The notes below the pieces were generated by a model, which was not told where the DNA came from, searched no databases, and saw only the letters and a program-made list of their open reading frames with translations. Source: CAWBCR01 sp963787375 (lineage in GTDB: Bacteria; Chloroflexota; Anaerolineae; Aggregatilineales; UBA3940). From it: a DNA stretch of 64,000 bases. The DNA lies in assembly GCA_963787375.1 (NCBI GenBank), contig CAWBCR010000028.1, forward strand, positions 1 through 64,000, in the 5' to 3' direction. Shown here one piece after another: positions 7,932-16,299 of the stretch. The translations under genes and the position numbers were made by a program. Position 1 is the first letter of the stretch, and every line of letters begins with the position of its first letter.

Positions 7932-8929
7932 AGCGACTTCTCCGCCAGGTGGCACGACACCCAGTGGCCGGGCCGCAGCTCGCGCAGTTCCGGCTCGACG
8001 TGCGAGCATTCCTCGACGGCGATCGGGCAGCGCGGGTGGAAGCGGCAGCCGCTCGGCGGGTGGATGGGGCTGGGCACATCGCCCTTCAGAATGATGCGCT
8101 CCCGCGTGATGGTCGGGTCGGGGATGGGGATCGCGCTCATCAGCGCCTGGGTGTAGGGGTGCAGCGGCTTGGCGAACAGCTCGTCGCGGCTGGCCAGCTC
8201 AACGATCTTGCCCAGGTACATCACGGCCACGCGGTCGCTGATGTGCTCCACGACGCTCAGGTCATGCGCGACGAACAGGTACGTCAGCCCGAACTCGTGC
8301 TGAAGGTGCCGCAGCAGGTTCAGCACCTGTGACTGGATCGATACGTCCAGCGCCGACACCGGCTCGTCGCACACCATGAACTTGGGACGCAGCACCAGCG
8401 CGCGGGCGATGCCAATGCGCTGTCGCTGGCCGCCGGAGAACTCGTGTGGGTAGCGGCTGGCGTGCTCGGCGTACATTCCGACGCGCTCCAGCACGTCGCG
8501 TACCATTTGGCGGCGTTCCTGCGGCGTGCCGATGCCGTGAATCTCAAGCCCCTCTTCGATGCTCTGGCCGATGGGCATGCGCGGGTCGAGCGACGAGTAC
8601 GGGTCCTGGAAAATGATCTGCATGTCGCGGCGGACGTGCTTCAGCGCCTGGCCCTTGATGCCGGTGATCTCCTGCCCCTCAAAGTAGATCTTGCCGCTCG
8701 TCGGCTCGATGAGCTGCAGGATGGTCCGCCCCAGCGTCGTCTTGCCGCAGCCGCTCTCGCCGACCAGCCCCAGCGTCTCGCCCTTGTTGATCGTAAACGA
8801 CACGTCGTCCACAGCCTGCACCTGGGCCTGCACCGTCCGGGCGACGCCGCCGCGCACCGGGAAATACTTGACGACGTTCCTGGCCTCAATCAGGACTTCC
8901 GAGCCGTTCTGGGATGTGTCGTATGGCAT
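7928..8929 (-). CDS. oppF: Oligopeptide/dipeptide ABC transporter ATPase (OppF/DppF type)
   Basis: 333 aa. Walker A GESGCGKTT near residue 57, Q-loop FQDPYSSLDPR, signature SGGQRQR, Walker B VCDEPVSALD, H-loop VAHDLSV. The C-terminal oligo_HPY segment (PIHPPSGCRFHPRCP with Cys pairs), characteristic of Opp/Dpp ATPases, is complete. It energises the importer whose binding protein and permeases lie on the other strand at 10.3-14.1 kb. It starts 3 bp after the oppD stop, so the two are co-transcribed. Confidence 0.92.
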   Translation of the reverse strand: MPYDTSQNGSEVLIEARNVVKYFPVRGGVARTVQAQVQAVDDVSFTINKGETLGLVGESGCGKTTLGRTILQLIEPTSGKIYFEGQEITGIKGQALKHVRRDMQIIFQDPYSSLDPRMPIGQSIEEGLEIHGIGTPQERRQMVRDVLERVGMYAEHASRYPHEFSGGQRQRIGIARALVLRPKFMVCDEPVSALDVSIQSQVLNLLRHLQHEFGLTYLFVAHDLSVVEHISDRVAVMYLGKIVELASRDELFAKPLHPYTQALMSAIPIPDPTITRERIILKGDVPSPIHPPSGCRFHPRCPIAVEECSHVEPELRELRPGHWVSCHLAEKSL

Positions 8930-8932
8930 GCC

Positions 8933-9974
8933 CTACTCCTTATCGGCGGCCAGCGTGCGCCCGTAGCCCAGGTCGATCTCACCCTCCGGACGATACCGGG
9001 AATCGTACAGCCAGCAGCGGACGGCGTGCTCTGGGCCGACCTCGATCAGGTCCGGTTCTTCTTCCGTGCAGACCGTCGAGCTTGTTGGCGACCCGCGCCA
9101 GGCAGCGCGGCGCGAAACGGCAGCCGGGCGGCAGGTTGATCGGCTGGGCCGGCGAGCCGGGGATCACCGCCAGCTCCTCTTTGACCTGCCCCAGCATTGG
9201 GATCGAACTGAGCAGCCCAACGGTATACGGGTGGCGTGGCTCGGCGAACAGGTCTTTGGCGCGGGCCCTTTCCTGAATGCGCCCGGCGTACATCACCGCC
9301 ACGCGGTCAGCCATCTCAGCGACCACGCCCATGTCGTGCGTGATGAGGATGATCGCTACCTCCATCTTGTCGCGGAGGCCGCGCATCAGGTCAAGAATCT
9401 GGGCCTGGATGGTCACGTCGAGTGCGGTGGTTGGCTCGTCGGCGATCAGCAGGTCGGGCGTGCAGGCCAGTGCCATCGCGATCATCACGCGCTGGGCCAT
9501 CCCGCCCGACATCTCATGGGGGTACTGGCGAGCGCGCCGCTCCGGCTCTGGGATGCCCACCAATTGCAGCAGGGCAATCGCTTGCTCTTCGGCTTCCTGG
9601 CGAGACAACCCACGGTGGATTTGCTGCGCTTCGGCGATCTGCTTTCCAACCCGGAAAACCGGGTTCAGGCTGCTCTGTGGCTGCTGGAAGATCATCGCGA
9701 TGCGGTCGCCCCGGATTTGATTCATCTGGTGCCCGCTGTACTCCATCAGGCTGTTGCCGTCGAAAAGGATTTCGCCTTTCACAATGCGTCCCGGCAACTC
9801 GATCAGGCGCATCACCGACAGCGCAGTGACGCTCTTCCCACTGCCCGACTCGCCGACGATGCACAGCGTTTCACCTCTGACAATCGATAGATCGACCCCG
9901 TCAACGGCCTTAATGATGCCGTCTTCTGTGTAGAAGTAGGTGTGCAGGTCTCTGATTTCCAGCAGGTTTGACAT
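8933..9974 (-). CDS. oppD: Oligopeptide/dipeptide ABC transporter ATPase (OppD/DppD type), one frameshift near the C-terminus
   Basis: About 347 aa. Walker A GESGSGKSV, FQQPQSSLNPVF, signature MSGGMAQR, Walker B IADEPTTALD, H-loop ITHDMGV, and an oligo_HPY tail from NLPPGCRFAPRC. After LARVANKLD the frame breaks at a CC/GG run (9073-9074). One base fewer restores VCTEEEPDLIEVGPEHAVRC and a natural end at TAG 8933-8935, 3 bp before oppF. The conserved tail beyond the break argues for a base-calling error. OppD and OppF normally act as a heterodimer. Confidence 0.88.
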
Positions 9975-10075
9975 GGAGATTCAGTTCCTCCGCGTGGCAT
10001 GCGGCTCATATCGCGGGCGCAGACCGGGGTGTGGCGCGCTCGATCCGCCGTGGCATCTGATGGTGATGCCCAAAG

Positions 10076-10103
10076 AGTATAGGGGATTTCACCGTGTTTG
10101 CAA
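10076..10103 (-). promoter_or_regulatory. Promoter of the oppDF operon
   Basis: On the minus strand: TTGCAA (10103-10098), a 16-bp spacer, TATACT (10081-10076). Expected start near 10069 leaves about a 95-nt leader before oppD. It is back to back with the promoter at 10157-10185. Confidence 0.55.
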
Positions 10104-10156
10104 CAACAGAAGTTGCCCGCGCTGCCCTTGGTGGCCTGGAGCGCGCGAAGCGCGTG

Positions 10157-10185
10157 TTGACCGCTTAGTAACAGTCTATTATAAT
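10157..10185 (+). promoter_or_regulatory. Near-consensus sigma70 promoter of the binding-protein operon
   Basis: TTGACC (10157-10162), 17-bp spacer, TATAAT (10180-10185). Transcription from about 10192 gives a 100-nt leader ending in a perfect AGGAGGAG site before the lipoprotein start. High expression fits a substrate-binding protein. Confidence 0.75.
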
Positions 10186-10291
10186 GGGGTTTCTAGGGTC
10201 CATTGGCCTGAGGATGTGCTCGGTCAACACGCCCTCAAGCAAAGGCCCTTTCTTCACAACAACCTTTCTACGAAATTCAGGAGGAGAATTT

Positions 10292-11965
10292 ATGCTAAGG
10301 AAGGCGTTTACTTTGAGCATCGCGGCGCTGGTGATCGCGGTGCTGCTGGCCGCCTGTGCCGGTGGCGCTGCCACCACCGCAGCCCCTGCTGCCACTGCGG
10401 CTCCCGCTGCTGTCCAGGTTCCGACCAGCTTCGGACAGGACTGCGCCGCAAGCGGCAGCAAGGTCAAGGAGATCAAGGCGGTCGACGCTATGACCGTCGA
10501 GTTTGATCTGTGCAGCCCGGACCCGGCGTTCCTGGAGAAGGTCGCATTCTCGTCCTTCGCCATCCAGCCGTCCGAGTGGCTGGTGCAGACCGGTGGCACC
10601 GGCGACCTGCTTGAGCACCCCGTTGGCACTGGCCCCTACATGCTCGACAACTGGGCCCGTGGTGACAGCGTCACCTTCAAGCGCTACGATGGCTACTGGG
10701 GAACCAAGGCTCTGACCGAAACCCTGATCTTCCGCTGGAACTCGGAAGCCGCCGCCCGCCTGAACGAGCTGCGCGCTGGCACCGTCGATGGTATCGACAA
10801 TCCGAATCCGGAAGACTTCGCTTCGATCCAGGGCGACTCGACCCTGCAGTTGATCCCGCGCGATGCGCTGACCACGTTCTACATCGGCTTCACCAACACC
10901 TTCACGCCGTTTGACGATGTGAACGTCCGCAAAGCGATTGCGATGGGTATCGACCGCCAGCGTATCGTCGACAACTTCTACCCGCCGGGGTCGGCCGTCG
11001 CCGACTACTTCACCCCGTGCGCCATTGTGAACGCCTGCGTGGGCGATCCGTGGTACACCTTTGATGCGCCTGCGGCCAAGCAGATGCTGGCTGATGCCGG
11101 TTACCCGGATGGCTTCTCGACCACCCTGTACTATCGCGACGTGGTGCGCTCGTACCTGCCGCACGTCGGCGATGTGGCCGTCGAGATCCAGTCGCAGTTG
11201 AAGGACAACCTCAACATCGACGCGACGATCAACGTGATGGAATCGGGCACCTTCATCCAGGAGGCGTCAGCCGGTAATCTGGACGGCCTGTACCTGCTGG
11301 GCTGGGGCGCTGACTATCCGCACGTGACCAACTTCCTCGACTACCACTTCGGCAAGGGCAACCCGCAGTTCGGCACGCCCTACGAAGATATCTACACGCT
11401 GCTTGAGCAGGGCGCGGCCATCGCCGACCCGGCGCAGGCTGAGCCGATCTACGCCCAGGCCAACGACGCCATCAAGGCTGATGTCCCGATGGTGCCGGTT
11501 GCCCATGGTGCGTCGGCAGTGGCCTACCGCGCTGACGTGACAGGCGCTATGGCCAGCCCGCTCGGCAACGAGTACTTCGCGGTGATGCAGCCCGGCGACC
11601 GCACCCAGTTCGTTTGGATGCAGAACGCCGAGCCGATCAGCCTCTACTGCGCCGACGAGAGCGACGGCGAGTCGCTGCGCGCGTGCGAGCAGGTTACCGA
11701 GAGCCTGTACGCATACGAGGTCGGCGGCACGAAGCCTGTTCCGGCGCTGGCCACAAGCTGCGACCCGAACGCTGACCTGACCGTGTGGACCTGCCACCTG
11801 CGAGAAGGCGTCAAGTTCCATGACGGGTCGGACCTCGACGCCACCGACGTTATCGCGTCGTGGTGGACCGGCCTCGACTTCTCGAGCCCGCTGCACGTCG
11901 GCAACGCCGGCGCGTTTGACTACTGGGACAACCTGTGGGGTGGCCTGAACAAGCCCGCGCAGTAA
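10292..11965 (+). CDS. Peptide-type ABC transporter substrate-binding lipoprotein (SBP_bac_5), circularly permuted
   Basis: 557 aa from ATG 10292 (AGGAGGAG at 10279-10286). Lipoprotein signal with lipobox LLAAC, Cys22. Compared with DppA/OppA the order is rotated. The mature protein starts in the middle of the family (KEIKAVDAMTVEFDL, PVGTGPYMLDNW, RYDGYWGTKAL), runs to the usual C-terminal end (VTGAMASPLGNEYFAVM, about residue 428), and then carries the segment normally at the N-terminus (FVWMQNAEPISLYCADE, LRACEQVTESLYAYE, LREGVKFHDGSDLDATDVI). All parts of the fold appear present once, so this is rotation rather than truncation. It delivers peptides or similar ligands to the permeases at 12.1-14.1 kb. 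Confidence 0.88.
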   Translation: MLRKAFTLSIAALVIAVLLAACAGGAATTAAPAATAAPAAVQVPTSFGQDCAASGSKVKEIKAVDAMTVEFDLCSPDPAFLEKVAFSSFAIQPSEWLVQTGGTGDLLEHPVGTGPYMLDNWARGDSVTFKRYDGYWGTKALTETLIFRWNSEAAARLNELRAGTVDGIDNPNPEDFASIQGDSTLQLIPRDALTTFYIGFTNTFTPFDDVNVRKAIAMGIDRQRIVDNFYPPGSAVADYFTPCAIVNACVGDPWYTFDAPAAKQMLADAGYPDGFSTTLYYRDVVRSYLPHVGDVAVEIQSQLKDNLNIDATINVMESGTFIQEASAGNLDGLYLLGWGADYPHVTNFLDYHFGKGNPQFGTPYEDIYTLLEQGAAIADPAQAEPIYAQANDAIKADVPMVPVAHGASAVAYRADVTGAMASPLGNEYFAVMQPGDRTQFVWMQNAEPISLYCADESDGESLRACEQVTESLYAYEVGGTKPVPALATSCDPNADLTVWTCHLREGVKFHDGSDLDATDVIASWWTGLDFSSPLHVGNAGAFDYWDNLWGGLNKPAQ

Positions 11966-12031
11966 CCCGGTCTTCTGTACGGCAACTTTCTGGGCCGGGT
12001 GTTTGACAACCCGACCCGGATGAACAAAAAT

Positions 12032-12062
12032 AACGCGGGATGGAGTTGCTCCATCCCGCGTT
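12032..12062 (+). terminator. Perfect hairpin between binding protein and permease
   Basis: A 14-bp perfect stem (AACGCGGGATGGAG, 12032-12045; CTCCATCCCGCGTT, 12049-12062) with a 3-nt loop, preceded by AAAAA and followed by GTTCTG. It lies 66 bp after the binding-protein stop and 27 bp before oppB. Its likely job is partial termination or 3' stabilisation, so the binding protein is made in excess over the membrane subunits. Confidence 0.7.
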
Positions 12063-12089
12063 GTTCTGAGTGTAGAGAGTGCAGGCAGC

Positions 12090-13169
12090 ATGATCAACTT
12101 TACCATCAGACGCGTCCTCGCCTCAATACCCGTTGTATTTGGCATCCTGCTGGTGACATTCGCGTTGGCGCGGGCCATCCCCGGCGACCCCTGCCGGGCG
12201 ATGCTGGGCGAGAAGGCCACCAAAGAGGTCTGCGACCGCTTCATCAAGGCCAGGGGGCTTGACAGGCCGATCGTTGTGCAGTTCGGCATCTACATGAGCG
12301 ACGTGTTCAGGGGCGACTTTGGCAACTCGATCCGCTTCAACCGTTCGGCCGTCGCCATCCTCGTCGAGCGGCTGCCGGTGACAGTTGAGCTAAGCCTGTC
12401 GGCTTTCTTCCTCGCTGTGCTGATCGGCATTCCGTTGGGCGCTATCTCCGCCGTCAAACGCAACACGCCCATCGACGTGATCACGATGATGGGCGCCAAC
12501 CTGGGTGTGTCGATGCCGGTCTTCTGGCTGGGCCTGATGCTGGCTTTCCTGTTCGCGGTGGTCTTGAAAGGCACGCCCATTTCGCTGCCGCCTTCGGGCA
12601 GGCTCACGGCGGGCCTGGAGGTCATACCGTTTTATCAGGTCTATGGCTGGCACGTCGTCAAAGGCACCGCCACCTACAACTTCCTTGAGTTCCTTTCGAA
12701 CCTGTACATCTTCAATTCGCTCATCACGCTCAACTGGAAAGTCCTGGGCGATGCCGTCAGGCACATGATCCTGCCGGCGGCGGCGCTCAGCACTATCCCG
12801 CTAGCCATCATCGCCCGCATGACGCGCTCCAGCCTGCTGGAGGTGTTGAGCCTCGACTACATTCGCACGGCGCGGGCCAAGGGGCTGGTCGAACGCGTGG
12901 TGGTCATGAAGCACGCTTTCAGCAACGCGCTGCTGCCGGTAGTCACCATCATGGGCCTGCAGCTTGGTGGGCTGCTGTCTGGCGCGGTGCTCACCGAGAC
13001 GATCTTCGGCCTGGCGGGCATCGGGCGCACGCTGTTCGAGTCGATTACCGCCCGTGACTATCCCATCATCCAGGCCGTTACGGTCGTGGTGGCGCTGATC
13101 TACCTGATCGTCAACCTGGGCGTCGATATCTCGTACGCGTTTCTCGACCCGCGCATTCGACTGGAGTAG
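12090..13169 (+). CDS. oppB: ABC transporter permease (OppB/DppB type)
   Basis: 359 aa, multi-spanning. N-terminal TM segment (VLASIPVVFGILLVTFALAR) followed by the family IPGDPC motif. The EAA loop for ATPase contact reads EVLSLDYIRTARAKGL near residue 250. It is longer than E. coli DppB because of an insertion around residues 155-205 between TM segments. It starts 27 bp after the intercistronic hairpin and is 5 bp from the next permease, so the two are translated together. Confidence 0.92.
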   Translation: MINFTIRRVLASIPVVFGILLVTFALARAIPGDPCRAMLGEKATKEVCDRFIKARGLDRPIVVQFGIYMSDVFRGDFGNSIRFNRSAVAILVERLPVTVELSLSAFFLAVLIGIPLGAISAVKRNTPIDVITMMGANLGVSMPVFWLGLMLAFLFAVVLKGTPISLPPSGRLTAGLEVIPFYQVYGWHVVKGTATYNFLEFLSNLYIFNSLITLNWKVLGDAVRHMILPAAALSTIPLAIIARMTRSSLLEVLSLDYIRTARAKGLVERVVVMKHAFSNALLPVVTIMGLQLGGLLSGAVLTETIFGLAGIGRTLFESITARDYPIIQAVTVVVALIYLIVNLGVDISYAFLDPRIRLE

Positions 13170-13174
13170 CGGCC

Positions 13175-14140
13175 ATGGCAACCACCTTTGAACCCATGCC
13201 CCTTGACGAACACGTCGGGCCAAAAGAAGTCGCGGCCAACAGCCTGCTGCAGCAGACCCTGCGCCGCATCTTCCGCCAGCGCTCGGCGATTGTGGGTGGG
13301 ATCATGCTGAGCCTTGTCATCCTGACGGCCATCTTCGCTCACTACATCGCGCCTTACGATCCTCTCGAAGTGCTGATCGGCAAAGAGAATGTCGCCCGTC
13401 GCGCCGCGCCCTGCGTCCACCTGCTAGGCTGCCCCGCCGACCAGCCCCAGCACATCATGGGCACTGACGGCAACGTGCGCGACGAGTTCAGTCGCATCAT
13501 CTTCGGCTCGCGCTTCTCGCTGATCATCGGCTTCACGACCATTGGCTTCGCGATCCTCACTGGCGCGTCGCTGGGCGCGATCTCCGGCTACACCGGCGGC
13601 TGGCTTGACATGGTTATCATGCGCACGATGGATGTGCTGCTGGCCTTCCCCGCGCTGCTGCTGGCGATTGCCATTGTTGCGGTGATCGGTCCGGGTCTGA
13701 TCAACGCGATGCTGGCCATCGGCATCGTCAACATACCGGTCTACGCCCGCATTGTGCGGGCCAGCGTGCTTCAGGCCAAGGAAGAAGAGTACGTCGAAGC
13801 CTCGCGCGCGCTGGGCGCGGGTTTCTGGCACATCCTGTTCAAGCGCATCATGCCCAACGTCCTCACCCCGCTGATCGTGCAGGGCACGCTGGGCATCGCC
13901 ATCGCCATCATCGACGCGGCGGCGCTGTCGTTCCTGGGTTTCGGTGCGCAGGAGCCGCAGCCGGAATGGGGCGCGATGCTGGGCCGCGAGCGCAATCAGT
14001 TGTTCAGCTCGCCGTGGCTGGTTATCTTCCCCGGCATGGCGATCACCTTCACCGTGCTGGCCTTCAACCTGCTGGGCGACGGCCTGCGCGACGCCCTCGA
14101 CCCGCGCCTGTCTCGCTCCGACCTCGGCCAGGGTGGCTGA
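13175..14140 (+). CDS. oppC: ABC transporter permease (OppC/DppC type)
   Basis: 321 aa. The cytoplasmic N-terminal arm precedes the first TM segment (AIVGGIMLSLVILTAIFAHYIAPYDP cut short here to its core IVGGIMLSLVILTAIF). The typical GTDGNVRDEFSRIIFGSR turn is near residue 90, and the EAA loop is EEYVEASRALGAGFW near residue 205. The final GDGLRDALDPRL is a conserved OppC ending. It pairs with OppB to form the channel. It is the last gene of the importer operon and is followed by a terminator. Confidence 0.92.
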   Translation: MATTFEPMPLDEHVGPKEVAANSLLQQTLRRIFRQRSAIVGGIMLSLVILTAIFAHYIAPYDPLEVLIGKENVARRAAPCVHLLGCPADQPQHIMGTDGNVRDEFSRIIFGSRFSLIIGFTTIGFAILTGASLGAISGYTGGWLDMVIMRTMDVLLAFPALLLAIAIVAVIGPGLINAMLAIGIVNIPVYARIVRASVLQAKEEEYVEASRALGAGFWHILFKRIMPNVLTPLIVQGTLGIAIAIIDAAALSFLGFGAQEPQPEWGAMLGRERNQLFSSPWLVIFPGMAITFTVLAFNLLGDGLRDALDPRLSRSDLGQGG

Positions 14141-14171
14141 CCCGCGTTTTCCCCTGTTAGATCGATACTTT

Positions 14172-14207
14172 TCGGGCTGCCCGGCCATCGCCGGACAGCC
14201 CGATTTT
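14172..14207 (+). terminator. Intrinsic terminator of the importer operon
   Basis: TCGGGCTG (14172-14179) pairs with CAGCCCGA (14196-14203). After one mismatch the inner CCGGC/GCCGG extends the stem. TTTT follows at 14204-14207. Confidence 0.75.
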
Positions 14208-14221
14208 CCCTATTGTGACGC

Positions 14222-14250
14222 TTGACTCAAATAGGCGTTAATTATATACT
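14222..14250 (+). promoter_or_regulatory. Strong sigma70 promoter of the cytochrome bc/Hdr operon
   Basis: TTGACT (14222-14227), exactly 17 bp, TATACT (14245-14250). Predicted start near 14257, inside the adjacent palindrome. The leader to ATG 14447 is about 190 nt, in which I see no gene. Confidence 0.75.
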
Positions 14251-14254
14251 GATT

Positions 14255-14272
14255 CTACCGACCGGTCGGTAG
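14255..14272. promoter_or_regulatory. 18-bp perfect palindromic operator at the transcription start
   Basis: CTACCGACCGGTCGGTAG is a perfect palindrome 4 bp downstream of the -10 box. The core ACCGACCGGTCGGT resembles operators of TetR-family repressors. A repressor bound here would block initiation of the respiratory operon. No TetR-type gene is in the window, so the regulator is unknown. Confidence 0.6.
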
Positions 14273-14446
14273 GCAAGTGAAGCCGGGAGCTTTCTTCAGG
14301 CCCTGCGCCGGACTTCCAATCACATCATTCGCTATTCCGTGACCCTGCCGGATTCCGCCGACCGATCCTGATCGTACAGTCACCGATCTCAGGCTGCCGT
14401 AGGCGCGTGCCCCGACGGCAGGCACATCATTCTCGCGGAGGTGCAT

Positions 14447-15427
14447 ATGATCAGAGTTCCGCGCTGGCTGCTGGCGCTGAGCGGCGTGGCGTTCGTGGTG
14501 GCGGTGCTGCTGATCGTGCTGCCGCAGACGGCGCACGGCCAGAGCGCCGCGCTGGCCTCCCCGCCTCTCAGCGCCGCCGTTCAGCCCGAACAGGGGCTGG
14601 CGCTCCCCGAAGTCAAGATGGACCCCTGCCTGCACTGCCACATAGCCGGAGAAGACAAAGGCCTGTGGACGCCCATCGGGCGCTGGGGGCTGTTTGGCGT
14701 GGCGGGCCTGGTGTTCGCCTTTGGCGTCTATCGCAGCGCCAGCACGTGGACCTCTCGCAAGCCGTGGAAGCCCCTCACCCTGCGCGCTGCCGACTGGGTC
14801 GACGAGCGCTACCAGGTCCGCGAGCCGCTGAAAAAGGTGCTCAGCAAGCCGGTCCCCAACCATGCGCTGCGCTGGTTCTACTGTCTGGGTGGCATCACCG
14901 CGCTGCTGTTCGTCATCCAGGCGATCACCGGCATCCTGCTGGCGGTGTACTACAAGCCCTCCCCGGCGGAAGCCTACAACAGCATCCAGTTCATCGAGAC
15001 GCAGGTGCGCTTCGGCGCGGCCATCCGCGCCATCCACCACTGGGCCGCCAACGCCATGATCGTGATGGTCATCGCCCACATGGCGCGCGTGTTCATCACC
15101 GGCGCATATAAAGCCCCGCGTGAATTGAACTGGGTGGGCGGCATGCTGCTGCTGATCATGACACTGGCCTTTGGTTTCACCGGCTACCTGCTGCCCTGGG
15201 ACCAGCGTGCCTTCTGGGCGACGACGGTCGGCACCGAGATTGCGGGCGGCGTGCCCGATGCCGGGCCGCTGGCGCTGGTCTTCCTGCGGGCCGGCTGGAC
15301 AGTCACCGCCCAGACGTTGAGCCGCTTCTTTGCGATGCACGTGCTGGTGCTGCCCATCACCATCGTGGCGGTGATGGGTCTCCACTTTTTGATGGTCCGG
15401 CGGCAGGGCATCGCCAAGCCGCTGTAG
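14447..15427 (+). CDS. petB: Cytochrome b6-type N-terminal subunit with a CXXCH haem c motif in an N-terminal extension
   Basis: 326 aa from ATG 14447 (GGAGGT at 14437). Residues 1-32 are a signal-like TM helix ending in AHG. CLHCH at 61-65 is a c-type haem attachment motif on the same side. A second TM helix (WGLFGVAGLVFAFGVY) precedes the cytochrome b core. The core has four helices with two His pairs, spaced 13 residues in helix B (first His of IHHW to IAH) and 14 in helix D (AMH to GLH), the b6-like spacing, plus GYLLPWDQ. It is the quinol-oxidising membrane core. The N-terminal haem c extension is unusual compared with classical PetB, which has neither the extra helices nor CXXCH. Confidence 0.88.
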   Translation: MIRVPRWLLALSGVAFVVAVLLIVLPQTAHGQSAALASPPLSAAVQPEQGLALPEVKMDPCLHCHIAGEDKGLWTPIGRWGLFGVAGLVFAFGVYRSASTWTSRKPWKPLTLRAADWVDERYQVREPLKKVLSKPVPNHALRWFYCLGGITALLFVIQAITGILLAVYYKPSPAEAYNSIQFIETQVRFGAAIRAIHHWAANAMIVMVIAHMARVFITGAYKAPRELNWVGGMLLLIMTLAFGFTGYLLPWDQRAFWATTVGTEIAGGVPDAGPLALVFLRAGWTVTAQTLSRFFAMHVLVLPITIVAVMGLHFLMVRRQGIAKPL

Positions 15428-15446
15428 AGGCTGGGGAGAGACACCC

Positions 15447-15851
15447 ATGTCGACACAAGATGCAGAGCGCAAGCCGGAGAGCATCCCCTTTTACCCCGAC
15501 CACGTCCGCACCGAGGCTTACGTGGCGCTGGGTGTGCTGGCCGTGTTTGTCGTCATTGCCGTGCTGGGGCACTTCTTCCCGGTGGGGCTGGGCGTGCCCG
15601 CCGATCCGATGGACACTCCGGCCCACATCAAGCCGGAATGGTATTTTCTCAGCCTGTACCAGTTGCTCAAGTACGTGCCCAAGACGATCGGCGTGATGAT
15701 CCCGATCATCGGGCTGCTGGTGGTGATGATCTGGCCGTTCCTCGACGGTAAGCCCGACGCCTCGCCCCGCGCCCGGCGCGTGCGGCTGATCGGCGTGGTG
15801 CTGTTTACCGTGATCGTGATCGCGCTGACGATCTGGGGAGAGTTGAGCTGA
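15447..15851 (+). CDS. petD: Cytochrome b C-terminal part (subunit IV, PetD-like)
   Basis: 134 aa with three TM helices (residues about 27-46, 80-98, 112-130). The quinol-site motif PEWYF is present at residues 63-67, followed by LSLYQLLKYVP. Splitting of cytochrome b into a four-helix and a three-helix protein matches the b6f layout rather than bc1. It starts 19 bp after the previous gene with GGGGAGAG as ribosome binding site. Confidence 0.9.
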   Translation: MSTQDAERKPESIPFYPDHVRTEAYVALGVLAVFVVIAVLGHFFPVGLGVPADPMDTPAHIKPEWYFLSLYQLLKYVPKTIGVMIPIIGLLVVMIWPFLDGKPDASPRARRVRLIGVVLFTVIVIALTIWGELS

Positions 15852-15852
15852 C

Positions 15853-16299
15853 ATGAGCGAGATGTCGCGCCGCGAATTCATGAAGGTCGCCGCGTGGGCG
15901 GCGACGGTCACCGGCTTTTCGGCGGTCGTCGTGCCGATTGTCGCCTACCTGTATCCCAAAGACCTGTCTGAGACGCCCTCCGAGCCGGTGCCGGTCGGCA
16001 AGCTGGCCGATCTGCCGGTGGGGCAGTCGAAGACCGTGCAGTATGGCCGCTACCCGGCGCTGATCGTCCACCTGCCCGATGGACTGAAAGCCTATTCGGC
16101 GGTGTGCACGCACTTTGCCTGCATCGTCAAGTGGAACCCCGACGACGGCCAGATCGAGTGCCCGTGCCACGAGGGGATCTTCAACGCGGCGGACGGCTCG
16201 GTGCTGTCCGGCCCGCCGCCGACGCCGCTCACGCTGCTGCCGGTGAACGTCGACGCCGACGGCCTGATCACCGTCGGGGAAAAGGAGCAGCAGTCATGA
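15853..16299 (+). CDS. petC: Rieske [2Fe-2S] protein
   Basis: 148 aa. A twin-arginine motif, SRREFMK (residues 5-11), starts a TM anchor, so it is Tat-exported and stays membrane bound. The cluster ligands are in CTHFAC (near residue 84) and CPCHEG (near 104). The usual Leu/Gly of CTHLGC is Phe/Ala, which may tune the midpoint potential. It starts one base after the petD stop and overlaps the next start by ATGA, showing tight translational coupling. Confidence 0.93.
   Translation: MSEMSRREFMKVAAWAATVTGFSAVVVPIVAYLYPKDLSETPSEPVPVGKLADLPVGQSKTVQYGRYPALIVHLPDGLKAYSAVCTHFACIVKWNPDDGQIECPCHEGIFNAADGSVLSGPPPTPLTLLPVNVDADGLITVGEKEQQS

Noticed and set aside
14255..15484. 409-codon minus-strand open frame opposite the cytochrome b gene
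   Set aside because: The plus strand has clear haem-ligand and TM signatures; the reverse frame is low-complexity and would start inside petD.
16104..16295. 64-codon N-terminal extension of the HdrD-like protein overlapping the Rieske gene
   Set aside because: It is the Rieske gene read in another frame; ATG 16296 with an ATGA overlap is the natural start.
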